Source: Desulfuromonadaceae bacterium
GTDB taxonomy: Bacteria; Desulfobacterota; Desulfuromonadia; Desulfuromonadales; Desulfuromonadaceae
DNA length: 6,376 bases
Reading direction: 5' to 3'
Assembly (NCBI GenBank): GCA_027065245.1
Contig: JAMOOS010000307.1
Span: forward strand, 1-6,376
Both the position numbers and the translations under genes were made by a program. This document shows positions 1 through 5,664 of this stretch, piece after piece (the stretch's first letter is position 1; every line of letters starts with the position of its first letter). The notes beneath the pieces are model-generated. The model did not search any database. It was not told the DNA's origin and worked only from the letters and a program-made list of their open reading frames with translations.

Positions 1-1473
1 CTTACCGCGACAACACTGGCACGCCACATCGCCATCGGCAACGCCCTTATAGCCATCGACAGCGACAACGAAAACCGCGCCCTGAGCATTATCGACACCT
101 GCCTGACCAAAACGCTGAAGGGGATGGATTCTGCACGGGTGTGGTCATGCAGTAACGGTTTTGCCGGCGTTGCCAACAGTGACGATCCGGTCGCGGCGCT
201 GCGCTGGGTGCTGGAGCAGCCGGGCAACGCTATCTACGTATTTCTTGATCTGCAACACTACTGGCACGACAATCCGCTGCTGCAGCGCCTGCTCAACGAT
301 TTTGCCACCGGCCAGCGGCCGGAACATAAATGCCTGGTATTCATCGGCAGCGCCATTCAACTGCCGCAAGCAGTCAACCGCCATGCCGTATACCTTGACC
401 TGCCACTGCCCGACGGCGCCGAAATCAGCGCATTTATCGAACAGTGCGCCAAAGACAATCCGTTGCTGGCCCAACTGCTAACCCAACCAGGCGCACTGAC
501 ACGCCTGACCACTGCCGCGCGCGGCCTCGATCTGATCCAGATAAAACGCAGTCTGCGCATGCTTAAAATTATCCGCTGCCACAACCTGGGCCAGGCGGTA
601 AACGCCATCCATCAGGAAAAGAAACACGCCCTGCGCCGCCACGCCATGATCGATTTTGTCGATAACGATCCTCACGCCACCAGTGTCGGCGGCATGGAAA
701 ACCTGAAACGGTGGCTGAAGAAACGGGAGCGCGCCTTCGGTAAAGAGGAAAATTTACGCAGCGGCAACCTGCCCGCCGGCATACTGCTGATGGGAATCAG
801 CGGCTGCGGCAAGAGCCTGTTTGTCAAAACCATCGCCGCCAGCTGGGGGCTGCCGCTGCTGCGTCTGGATATGGCCACCATCTACTCCGGTATTCACGGC
901 ACACCGGAATACAGCCTGCAGCTGGCGTGCAAAACCGCCGAAACCCTGTCGCCGTGCGTATTGTGGATTGATGAGATAGAGGCGGGCATTTCGGAACACG
1001 GCTTCAAAAGCGGCGGCGGCTCCGCCTCGCGCGTGCTGGGATACTTCCTTACCTGGATGCAGGAAAAACGGCGGCCGGTGTTTGTCGCCGCCACCGCCAA
1101 CGCCATTGAAATGCTGCCGGCGGAAATTTTGCGCAAGGGGCGTTTCGACGAGATTTTCTACCTGTCTCTACCCAACCTGCATGAGCGTGAAGAGATTTTC
1201 CGCATTCACCTACACCGCCTCGGCCTGGATCCGGAAGAATTCGATCCGGCCACTCTGGCGCATTCCAGCAAAGGATTTTCCGGTGCCGAAATCGAAATCG
1301 CCATCAGCAGTGCCAGTTTTGAAGCCCTGGGTGCCGAGCGGCCTTTGACCAACAGGGATATCATGGACGCCATCGCCCAGACAGTGCCCATCAGCGTAAC
1401 CATGGCGGAGCAGATCAAAAAGATCGAAGCGTGGGCGTTCAAACGCGCCGTACCAGCCTCCGACCCTGAGTAG
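1..1473 (+). CDS. Ycf46-like AAA+ ATPase, 5' end outside window
   Basis: Predicted cytosolic AAA+ ATPase; its client and biological role are unknown. The frame is open from base 1 and encodes plausible protein (ARHIAIGNALIAIDSD...) before the first ATG at 124, so the real start is upstream; 490 residues are visible, near the roughly 500 of Ycf46-type proteins. The N-terminal half (about codons 1-220) has the Ycf46-like layout of a diverged, non-catalytic region. The C-terminal AAA module has Walker A GISGCGKS (793-816), Walker B LWIDEIE (DE at 970-975), a sensor-1 Asn in ATAN (1099-1101) and arginine-finger-like RKGRFDE (1132-1152). No membrane segment, protease or zinc motif is seen, which argues against FtsH or Lon. 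It ends in TAG, 3 bp from the convergent ispG stop. The AAA+ call is firm; the Ycf46 subgroup is inferred from layout. Confidence 0.88.
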   Translation, partial: LTATTLARHIAIGNALIAIDSDNENRALSIIDTCLTKTLKGMDSARVWSCSNGFAGVANSDDPVAALRWVLEQPGNAIYVFLDLQHYWHDNPLLQRLLNDFATGQRPEHKCLVFIGSAIQLPQAVNRHAVYLDLPLPDGAEISAFIEQCAKDNPLLAQLLTQPGALTRLTTAARGLDLIQIKRSLRMLKIIRCHNLGQAVNAIHQEKKHALRRHAMIDFVDNDPHATSVGGMENLKRWLKKRERAFGKEENLRSGNLPAGILLMGISGCGKSLFVKTIAASWGLPLLRLDMATIYSGIHGTPEYSLQLACKTAETLSPCVLWIDEIEAGISEHGFKSGGGSASRVLGYFLTWMQEKRRPVFVAATANAIEMLPAEILRKGRFDEIFYLSLPNLHEREEIFRIHLHRLGLDPEEFDPATLAHSSKGFSGAEIEIAISSASFEALGAERPLTNRDIMDAIAQTVPISVTMAEQIKKIEAWAFKRAVPASDPE

Positions 1474-1476
1474 CAG

Positions 1477-2556
1477 CTATTTGTCGCCCTTGCGTGCCAG
1501 TTCCTGCGCCAGTTCCACCAGTGCATCGGCCAGCTCCGCCTGAGGCAGACGGCGCACAACCTCCCCCTTGCGAAACAGCAGCCCACTCTCGCGTCCGCCG
1601 GCAATACCGATATCCGCCTCACGCGCTTCGCCGGGGCCGTTGACCACACATCCCATCACCGCAATGGTCAACGGTGCCGTCAGCGTGGCCAGCCGCTGTT
1701 CCACCTCCTCGGCAATAGATATCAGATCCACCTGACAGCGACCACAAGTAGGACAACTGACAAACACCGGCCCGCGCTGGCGCAATTCCAGTGCCTTCAA
1801 AATCTCCCAGCCTACGCGCACCTCCTCCACCGGATCGCCGGTAAGAGACACGCGAATGGTATCGCCAATGCCATCGTACAGCAACGCGCCAATCCCCACG
1901 GCACTCTTGATGGTACCAGCCCAGGTGGTACCAGCCTCGGTGATCCCCACGTGCAACGGGTAATCCACCTGATTTGCCAGCAGCCGGTACGCGGCCACGG
2001 TGCGGCACACATCAGAAGCCTTCAGGCTCACCTTGATCTCGGCATAGCCCAAGTCTTCGAGAATGCGGATATGCCCCAGCGCACTCTCCACCATGGCGGC
2101 GGCACTGGCGTGGCCGTGCTTTTCCAGCAATTCCCGCTCCAGCGAACCGCCATTCACCCCGATCCGAATCGGCAGACGCCGCTCTGCGCACGCCTTGACC
2201 ACCTCCTCCACCTTCCAGCGCTCACCAATGTTGCCCGGGTTGATGCGTAAACCCGCCACCCCGGCCTCCACCGCCAGCAACGCCAGCCGATGATCAAAAT
2301 GGATATCCGCCACCAGCGGCACCGCGCAGAGCGGCACCAGCCGTTTAAGCGCCCGCGCCGCGTCCATATCGGGCACAGCACAGCGGACAATCTCGCAACC
2401 GGCGGCAACCAGCGCCTCAATCTGCGCCGTCGTCGCCGCCACATCACGAGTATCGGTATTGCACATGGACTGCACCGTTACCGGCGCCCCGGCACCGATG
2501 GCCACCCCACCCAACATCAACGCACGCGTTTTACGCACCTTGTCACATTCCCCCAT
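1477..2556 (-). CDS. ispG: 4-hydroxy-3-methylbut-2-enyl diphosphate synthase IspG (GcpE)
   Basis: Penultimate enzyme of the MEP isoprenoid pathway: reductively opens 2-C-methyl-D-erythritol 2,4-cyclodiphosphate to HMBPP in the cytosol, using a [4Fe-4S] cluster and reduced ferredoxin or flavodoxin. The 359 residues compare with 372 in E. coli. Family blocks seen are VQSMCNTDTRD (28-38), LVADIHFD (81-88), GLRINPGNIG (102-111), then the C-terminal cluster domain with SCPTCGRC (267-274) and MGCVVNGPGEA (301-311). Cys268, Cys271, Cys303 and Glu310 match the E. coli cluster ligands with a constant offset of two, so the enzyme looks intact. The start is supported by a Shine-Dalgarno-like AAGGTGAT just upstream. 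It is transcribed divergently from the rRNA methyltransferase gene, with no pathway link to its neighbours. Confidence 0.97.
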   Translation of the reverse strand: MGECDKVRKTRALMLGGVAIGAGAPVTVQSMCNTDTRDVAATTAQIEALVAAGCEIVRCAVPDMDAARALKRLVPLCAVPLVADIHFDHRLALLAVEAGVAGLRINPGNIGERWKVEEVVKACAERRLPIRIGVNGGSLERELLEKHGHASAAAMVESALGHIRILEDLGYAEIKVSLKASDVCRTVAAYRLLANQVDYPLHVGITEAGTTWAGTIKSAVGIGALLYDGIGDTIRVSLTGDPVEEVRVGWEILKALELRQRGPVFVSCPTCGRCQVDLISIAEEVEQRLATLTAPLTIAVMGCVVNGPGEAREADIGIAGGRESGLLFRKGEVVRRLPQAELADALVELAQELARKGDK

Positions 2557-2558
2557 AT

Positions 2559-2566
2559 ATCACCTT
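2559..2566 (-). promoter_or_regulatory. Ribosome binding site of ispG
   Basis: On the minus strand AAGGTGAT lies 2 nt before the ATG, with its GG core about 6 nt from it. It matches the 3' part of the AGGAGGTGAT consensus and fixes the ispG start. Confidence 0.7.
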
Positions 2567-2645
2567 CGCAAAGTAAACCCGCAAAACAGGAACACACCCC
2601 TTATTTCCATCAACTCCGTCACTGCACCACCATCTCCCACCCGAA

Positions 2646-2698
2646 CCCGGCCAGGCCGTTTTGCCGCCGCTTCAGGGAAAGTCAGACAGCCTCCCAGG
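2646..2698 (-). repeat. Diverged copy of dispersed hairpin repeat (copy B)
   Basis: Read on the minus strand, the core 2691-2658 matches 4980-5013 of copy A at 28 of 34 positions without gaps, sharing the blocks ACTTTCC and GCAAAAC. The flanks differ from copy A but can still fold: the 12-nt arm at 2687-2698 pairs with the 13-nt arm at 2646-2658, giving about 11 pairs (two G-U) with one small internal loop. If ispG starts from the proposed promoter, this element lies in its 5' leader. Its function is unknown; it could be a REP-like element or a structured leader. Confidence 0.6.
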
Positions 2699-2715
2699 CA
2701 GGTGGTTCGTGGCTG

Positions 2716-2745
2716 ATTATGGACTAAACAGTAACAAATTGCCAG
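2716..2745 (-). promoter_or_regulatory. Candidate ispG promoter
   Basis: On the minus strand, CTGGCA (2745-2740, 4/6 to the -35 consensus) is followed after 18 nt by CATAAT (2721-2716, 5/6 to the -10). This would give a leader of roughly 150 nt containing hairpin copy B. The -35 is weak, and a TTGACA at 2815-2810 on the same strand has no good -10. Confidence 0.35.
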
Positions 2746-2874
2746 CGACGGAACTTCAAAACCCAGGTAACGTGTGTTCGTTCGTGTGATGGCGGAAAAA
2801 CATAAGCAATGTCAACGCGCACCATAAGGCAGTAAAGCAAGAACAGCCCCAGCCTGCAATGTTGCATGTGAGGA

Positions 2875-2903
2875 TTGACACCTGTGCGCGCAGCGGTTAC
2901 TGT
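2875..2903 (+). promoter_or_regulatory. Sigma70-type promoter of rlmD (and probably yedF)
   Basis: A perfect -35 TTGACA (2875-2880) is followed after 17 nt by TACTGT (2898-2903, 3/6 to the -10 but with the key first TA and last T). Transcription would start near 2910, about 37 nt before the rlmD ATG. Confidence 0.6.
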
Positions 2904-2908
2904 CGCCT

Positions 2909-2922
2909 GAAACTGGAGTTTC
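2909..2922. promoter_or_regulatory. Palindrome at the rlmD transcription start, possible operator
   Basis: GAAACT-GG-AGTTTC is a perfect 6-bp inverted repeat over the predicted start site. A second one, TGCAA-TG-TTGCA (2855-2866), lies just upstream of the -35 box. Either could bind a regulator or be chance; no regulator is encoded nearby. Confidence 0.25.
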
Positions 2923-2946
2923 CTATCACATACAACAGGTTTATTT

Positions 2947-4323
2947 ATGCGCACACCCCGGCGAAAAAAAACACCGCCCCAGGCCACAGCCACCGTCACC
3001 ATAACCGCTCTCAACGCCGACGGCATTGGCGTGACCACATACAACGGCAAGCCGCTGCTGGTCCCGGCCTCTCTGCCCGGGGAACGGGTGCGGGTAGTGC
3101 TGGAACATCAGGGGCAGAACCGCTGTTCCGGGCGGATCAGCGGCATAGAGGTAAAAAGTGAACAGCGCGTTATTCCCGGCTGCGGCAAGGCGCAGGAATG
3201 TCCCGGTTGTCCGCTAATTCATCTGGGTTATCCGTTTCAGCTCCGCTACAAGGAGCAGCGCGTTAACGACGCCCTGCGCCAGTATCCGGCGTTGAAGCAT
3301 CTGCGCCCGGAGCCGGTTATGGCGGCAGCGGCCACCTTCGGCTACCGCACCACCGCCAAGCTGGCCATTGCCAAGGTGCGCGGCAGGGCACAGGTGGGGC
3401 TGTATCGGCGCGCCACGCATGAGGTGGTGGATATCGGCAACTGCCCGCAGCAACATCCACTGATCAACAAGGTGGTCAAGGCTCTGCGCGAGGAGATTGA
3501 GCGGCAGGATATCTACGTCTACAACCCGCGCAATCGGCGCGGTCTGCTGCGCTACCTGGCGGTGCGCGTCAACAGCAATGGCACCAAGGCGCTGGTAACG
3601 CTGGTGTGCAGCGAACGCAACCAGCGCGAGATGATCCACCTGGCCAAATGGCTGAAAAAAAAGGTGCCGGAGATTATCGGCGTACATCAGAACATCAACG
3701 CCAGCAGCGGCAATGTCATCTTTGGCGCTACCACTTTCAAGCTCCTCGGTGCCGACGACCTTATCGACACCATGGGGGCGGTGCGTCTGCGCCTGTCACC
3801 CAGCTCGTTTTTTCAGGTAAATCATACCCAGGCGGCACGCATCTACGCGCTGGTGGAGCAGTGGGCGCAACTGGAACGAAACGACGCGGCACTGGATATG
3901 TACTGCGGCGTAGGCGGTATCGCCATGCACCTGGCACGCAGCGGTGCCGCCGTTACCGGCGTGGAAATCAACCCAGAGGCCATCGCCAACGCCAAAGCGG
4001 CCGCGCGGCTCAACCGCCTCGACAACTGCCGCTTTATCGCCGCCGACGCCGCCGCAGTGATGGAGGAGTTAAGCGCCGAGCTACCGCAGTTGCGCACAGC
4101 GGTAATCAACCCGCCGCGCAGCGGCTGTGCCGAAAACGTCCTGGCCGCGCTCGCTGCGCTGGAACCGCAAACCATTATCTACGTCTCGTGCAACCCGATT
4201 ACCCTGGCGCGCGATCTCAACCTGTTGCAGCAACACGGTTACCGCGCTCGCCAGTTGCAGCCGGTGGATATGTTTCCACAGACAGCCCATGTGGAATCGG
4301 TGGTGCGCCTGACCAGAAGCTAG
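2947..4323 (+). CDS. rlmD: 23S rRNA (uracil-C5) methyltransferase, RlmD/RumA family
   Basis: SAM-dependent methylation of a uracil C5 in 23S rRNA (U1939 in E. coli for RlmD). The 458 residues compare with 433 in E. coli RlmD. Domains: a basic N-terminus, a TRAM RNA-binding domain (about 12-70), four cluster cysteines C79, C85, C88 and C166 for [4Fe-4S], then a Rossmann methyltransferase domain. Visible there are SSFFQVN (286-292), SAM-binding LDMYCGVGG (316-324), VINPPRSG (387-394), the catalytic cysteine in YVSCNP (C415) and the general-base Glu450 in AHVES. All key residues are present. Start ATG has only a weak CAGG (2936-2939) before it. RlmC or a dual-site enzyme such as Bacillus RlmCD cannot be excluded by eye; the cluster and TRAM domain exclude typical TrmA. 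Confidence 0.9.
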   Translation: MRTPRRKKTPPQATATVTITALNADGIGVTTYNGKPLLVPASLPGERVRVVLEHQGQNRCSGRISGIEVKSEQRVIPGCGKAQECPGCPLIHLGYPFQLRYKEQRVNDALRQYPALKHLRPEPVMAAAATFGYRTTAKLAIAKVRGRAQVGLYRRATHEVVDIGNCPQQHPLINKVVKALREEIERQDIYVYNPRNRRGLLRYLAVRVNSNGTKALVTLVCSERNQREMIHLAKWLKKKVPEIIGVHQNINASSGNVIFGATTFKLLGADDLIDTMGAVRLRLSPSSFFQVNHTQAARIYALVEQWAQLERNDAALDMYCGVGGIAMHLARSGAAVTGVEINPEAIANAKAAARLNRLDNCRFIAADAAAVMEELSAELPQLRTAVINPPRSGCAENVLAALAALEPQTIIYVSCNPITLARDLNLLQQHGYRARQLQPVDMFPQTAHVESVVRLTRS

Positions 4324-4336
4324 ACCGACGTATAAA
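4309..4336 (+). promoter_or_regulatory. Possible weak internal promoter before yedF
   Basis: CTGACC (4309-4314, 4/6) and TATAAA (4331-4336, 5/6) are 16 nt apart, at the end of rlmD. It could add to read-through from the rlmD promoter; the -35 is poor. Confidence 0.3.
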
Positions 4337-4355
4337 ATCTTTACCGCCTGATAAC

Positions 4356-4361
4356 AAGGAG
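4356..4361 (+). promoter_or_regulatory. Ribosome binding site of yedF
   Basis: AAGGAG, 9 nt before ATG 4371. It decides the start, because the same frame is open far upstream through rlmD. Confidence 0.85.
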
Positions 4362-4370
4362 ACCGACCCT

Positions 4371-4973
4371 ATGACCTGCATAGATTGTCGCAAATTGCAA
4401 TGCCCGCGCCCGGTACTGGAAACGCGTAAACACATTATGGCCAACCCCGGTGAAGCGTTTGAGGTACTGGTAGATAACGAGGTGGCGCAGGCCAATGTCA
4501 CCAGACTGGCCAACAAAGAAGGCTACAGCGCCAGCGCCGCCAGACGTGGCGACGCGACCATCGTCATCACCCTCACCCCCGCCGCACCCGGCCAGTCGAC
4601 GGCGGAGATACAAGCGCACCAGGCCAGCGCCACGAGCGCTGCCAACGTAGTCTACATCGCCAGCGACTGCATGGGCAGCGGCAGCGATGAGCTGGGGGCG
4701 GTACTGATGCGCAATTTTGTTATCACCCTGGCACAAACCACGCCACTACCCGCCACCATTCTACTGGTGAACAGCGGCGTCAAGCTGGCCTGCACCGGCT
4801 CACAGGTGCTGGAAGCGTTGCAACAACTACATCAGGCCGGAGTGGAAATCTGTGCCTGCGGCCTGTGTCTGGACTTCTTTGACCTCAAAGAACAGTTGCA
4901 GGTAGGCCGGGTTTCCAACATGCTGGAAACCATCGAAACTTTGCGCGACGCCACCGGTGTCATCCGCCCGTAG
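4371..4973 (+). CDS. yedF: YedF, sulfurtransferase-like selenium metabolism protein
   Basis: Two-domain protein of 200 residues, the usual length of the YedF selenium-metabolism family. The N-terminal TusA/SirA-like domain (about 1-70) carries the active-site motif CPRP with Cys11, which in TusA relatives carries persulfide sulfur. The C-terminal DsrE/DsrF-like domain (about 92-198) has SDCMGSG (99-105), LACTGS (139-144) and a cysteine cluster CACGLC (C161, C163, C166). The family is known mainly from its co-occurrence with selenium use; selenium or sulfur carrier activity is inferred. The closeness of selC (105 bp downstream) supports a selenium role. It lies 47 bp after rlmD, so the two are probably cotranscribed. 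It ends in TAG directly against hairpin repeat A, which may stop its transcript. Confidence 0.92.
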   Translation: MTCIDCRKLQCPRPVLETRKHIMANPGEAFEVLVDNEVAQANVTRLANKEGYSASAARRGDATIVITLTPAAPGQSTAEIQAHQASATSAANVVYIASDCMGSGSDELGAVLMRNFVITLAQTTPLPATILLVNSGVKLACTGSQVLEALQQLHQAGVEICACGLCLDFFDLKEQLQVGRVSNMLETIETLRDATGVIRP

Positions 4974-5028
4974 CTAGCAGCCTGTCGGACTTTCCATGCA
5001 TCGGCTGCAAAACCCGACAGGCTCCTAG
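4974..5028. repeat. Hairpin repeat copy A, possible terminator after yedF
   Basis: Arms 4974-4988 and 5014-5028 (CTAGCAGCCTGTCGG against the complement of CTAGGAGCCTGTCGG) pair over 15 bp with a single mismatch. The 25-nt loop contains a small inner stem TGCA/TGCA (4997-5000, 5006-5009). There is no U-tract, so it is not a canonical intrinsic terminator, though it may stop transcription or protect the yedF mRNA 3' end. A diverged inverted copy lies at 2646-2698, which suggests a dispersed REP-like family. Confidence 0.75.
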
Positions 5029-5037
5029 ATAAAACAC

Positions 5038-5066
5038 TTGAACAGAAACTGCGTACCTGCTATACA
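5038..5066 (+). promoter_or_regulatory. Promoter of selC
   Basis: TTGAAC (5038-5043) and TATACA (5061-5066) are exactly 17 nt apart, with a TG one base before the -10 (extended -10). Transcription would start near 5073, leaving about a 6-nt leader before the tRNA. Confidence 0.75.
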
Positions 5067-5078
5067 ACATCAGTACAC

Positions 5079-5174
5079 GGGAGTAGTAAGTAGCCTGGTG
5101 GCGCTCACGGTCTTCAAAGCCGATGGGGGGCGCATCCCGTCCCCGGTGGGTTCGATTCCCATCTGCTCCCGCCA
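5079..5174 (+). tRNA. selC: tRNA-Sec (anticodon UCA), selC
   Basis: Selenocysteine tRNA: charged with serine, converted to Sec-tRNA by SelA, and delivered by SelB to UGA codons marked by a SECIS element. The sequence folds as expected: an 8-bp acceptor stem (5079-5086 with 5163-5170, one G-U), a 5-bp T stem (5146-5150 with 5158-5162) around TTCGATT, and an anticodon loop CTTCAAA (5112-5118) with UCA at 5114-5116. The long G/C-rich variable arm spans about 5125-5144. Discriminator G and CCA (5171-5174) are encoded. The 8+5 acceptor/T arrangement and 96-nt length separate it from a tRNA-Ser or an ordinary opal suppressor. The genome should therefore encode SelA, SelB, SelD and selenoproteins; none of these is in the window. 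Confidence 0.96.
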
Positions 5175-5186
5175 AAAAAAATAAGC

Positions 5187-5213
5187 AAGGCCGTCCGTAC
5201 TGGACGGCTTTTT
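5187..5213 (+). terminator. Intrinsic terminator of selC
   Basis: A perfect 7-bp stem GCCGTCC/GGACGGC (5190-5196, 5202-5208) has a 5-nt loop and a TTTTT tail (5209-5213). AAG before the stem can extend the pairing into the T-run. It lies 12 nt after the tRNA CCA end. Confidence 0.92.
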
Positions 5214-5300
5214 GTCTTTCTGCGTACGTCACATTCCTGGCGACGCAACCTGCACAGCTCCAGGCAACATACATTTTACTCCTGCTGAAAAATTTATTAA

Positions 5301-5329
5301 ATGACACGAACACACTTTTCGGTTAACAT
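5301..5329 (+). promoter_or_regulatory. Promoter of the cobalamin riboswitch/receptor transcript
   Basis: ATGACA (5301-5306, 5/6) and TAACAT (5324-5329, 4/6) are 17 nt apart. The predicted start near 5336 falls just before the riboswitch P1 arm at 5341. Confidence 0.6.
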
Positions 5330-5340
5330 GCTGCCGCTTT

Positions 5341-5509
5341 CCAGATGCTTGTAACGAGCTTAATAGGGAATCCGGTGCAAATCCGGAACGGGCCCGCCGC
5401 TGTAACCGGGGACGAACGCCGCAATGATGTCACTGTCTGCATGTGCTAAATAACGCAGGTGGGAAGGCGCGGCAAGTAGGTTGAACCGGAAGTCAGAATA
5501 CCTGTCTGG
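5341..5509 (+). promoter_or_regulatory. Cobalamin (B12) riboswitch aptamer
   Basis: The conserved cobalamin riboswitch blocks appear in order: TTAATAGGGAA (5360-5370), TCCGGTGCAAATCCGGAACG (5371-5390), CCCGCCGCTGTAACCGG (5393-5409), GGGAAGGCGCGGCAAGTAGG (5461-5480), and the B12 box around AAGTCAGAATACCTG (5490-5504). A closing P1 stem can form between CCAGA (5341-5345) and TCTGG (5505-5509). It sits between a promoter and a terminator upstream of a TonB receptor gene, the usual place for repression of corrinoid uptake by adenosyl- or other cobalamins. Ligand preference cannot be read with confidence. Confidence 0.96.
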
Positions 5510-5562
5510 GATGGTAGTCAAGGTTGGTTCTGCGCGGAAAACAGGGCCGGCGATAGTGCTGT

Positions 5563-5592
5563 ATTCGTGGAAAAATCAGGGAATCCTCGAAT
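5563..5592 (+). promoter_or_regulatory. Candidate antiterminator of the riboswitch platform
   Basis: ATTCGTGGA (5563-5571) can pair with TCCTCGAAT (5584-5592) with one mismatch. The second segment is most of the 5' arm of the terminator, so the two hairpins exclude one another. The first segment mimics the terminator's 3' arm. Inference from complementarity only. Confidence 0.6.
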
Positions 5593-5627
5593 CGATTTAT
5601 CCTTTAAATTGGTTCGGGGATTTTTTT
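5581..5627 (+). terminator. Riboswitch-controlled intrinsic terminator
   Basis: AATCCTCGAATC (5582-5593) pairs with GGTTCGGGGATT (5611-5622) over 12 bp including two G-U. The helix continues through 5594-5599 with 5605-5610, for about 18 bp and a 5-nt loop, and is followed by a run of seven T (5621-5627). It ends 37 nt before the receptor start codon, so it attenuates that gene. Confidence 0.93.
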
Positions 5628-5650
5628 ATGCGCCGAACCGCAAACCAACG

Positions 5651-5656
5651 AGGAGG
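5651..5656 (+). promoter_or_regulatory. Ribosome binding site of the TonB receptor gene
   Basis: AGGAGG, 8 nt before ATG 5665. It selects this start over the out-of-frame ATG at 5628 that follows the terminator T-run. It lies outside the terminator, so control is by attenuation rather than by hiding the site. Confidence 0.9.
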
Positions 5657-5664
5657 CGAACACC

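Larger units (their letters stand above)
2557..2946. other. Divergent intergenic region between ispG and rlmD
   Basis: This 390-bp stretch has no convincing gene. Reading frames crossing it are low-complexity shadows or extensions of antisense ispG. It holds the ispG ribosome binding site, a diverged hairpin repeat (2646-2698), a candidate ispG promoter (2716-2745), and the rlmD promoter (2875-2903) with short palindromes around it. From about 2760 to 2854 I see nothing I can assign. Confidence 0.7.
5175..5664 (+). other. Non-coding regulatory stretch between selC and the receptor gene
   Basis: This 490-bp region holds the selC terminator, a promoter, the cobalamin riboswitch, its antiterminator and terminator, and the receptor ribosome binding site. 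Between 5214 and 5300 I see nothing assignable. Reading frames through it are shadows. Confidence 0.8.

Noticed and set aside
1206..1649. Minus-strand frame spanning the ATPase/ispG junction
   Set aside because: It lies on ispG in another frame and on the antisense of the ATPase gene; Cys/Arg/Trp-rich shadow sequence with no start signal.
2290..2727. Plus-strand frame antisense to the ispG 5' end and into the intergenic region
   Set aside because: Most of it is the complement of ispG; the composition is His/Arg/Pro-rich and no family is recognisable.
3606..4370. Long open frame running into yedF from inside rlmD
   Set aside because: Its first 255 residues are an Arg/Gly-rich out-of-frame shadow of rlmD. 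The ribosome binding site at 4356-4361 and family length place the yedF start at 4371.
5172..5182. A-rich run directly after the tRNA as a processing or integration (att) signal
   Set aside because: No second copy of the tRNA 3' end, integrase gene or other sign of an integrated element is present.
2773..5315. Similar CACGAACACAC-type strings upstream of rlmD (minus strand, about 2792-2773) and before the riboswitch (5304-5314)
   Set aside because: The match is short and needs a 4-nt gap; probably chance, unlike the 34-nt hairpin repeat.
5628..5630. ATG right after the terminator T-run as receptor start
   Set aside because: It is 37 nt from the true ATG, therefore out of frame, and has no ribosome binding site.
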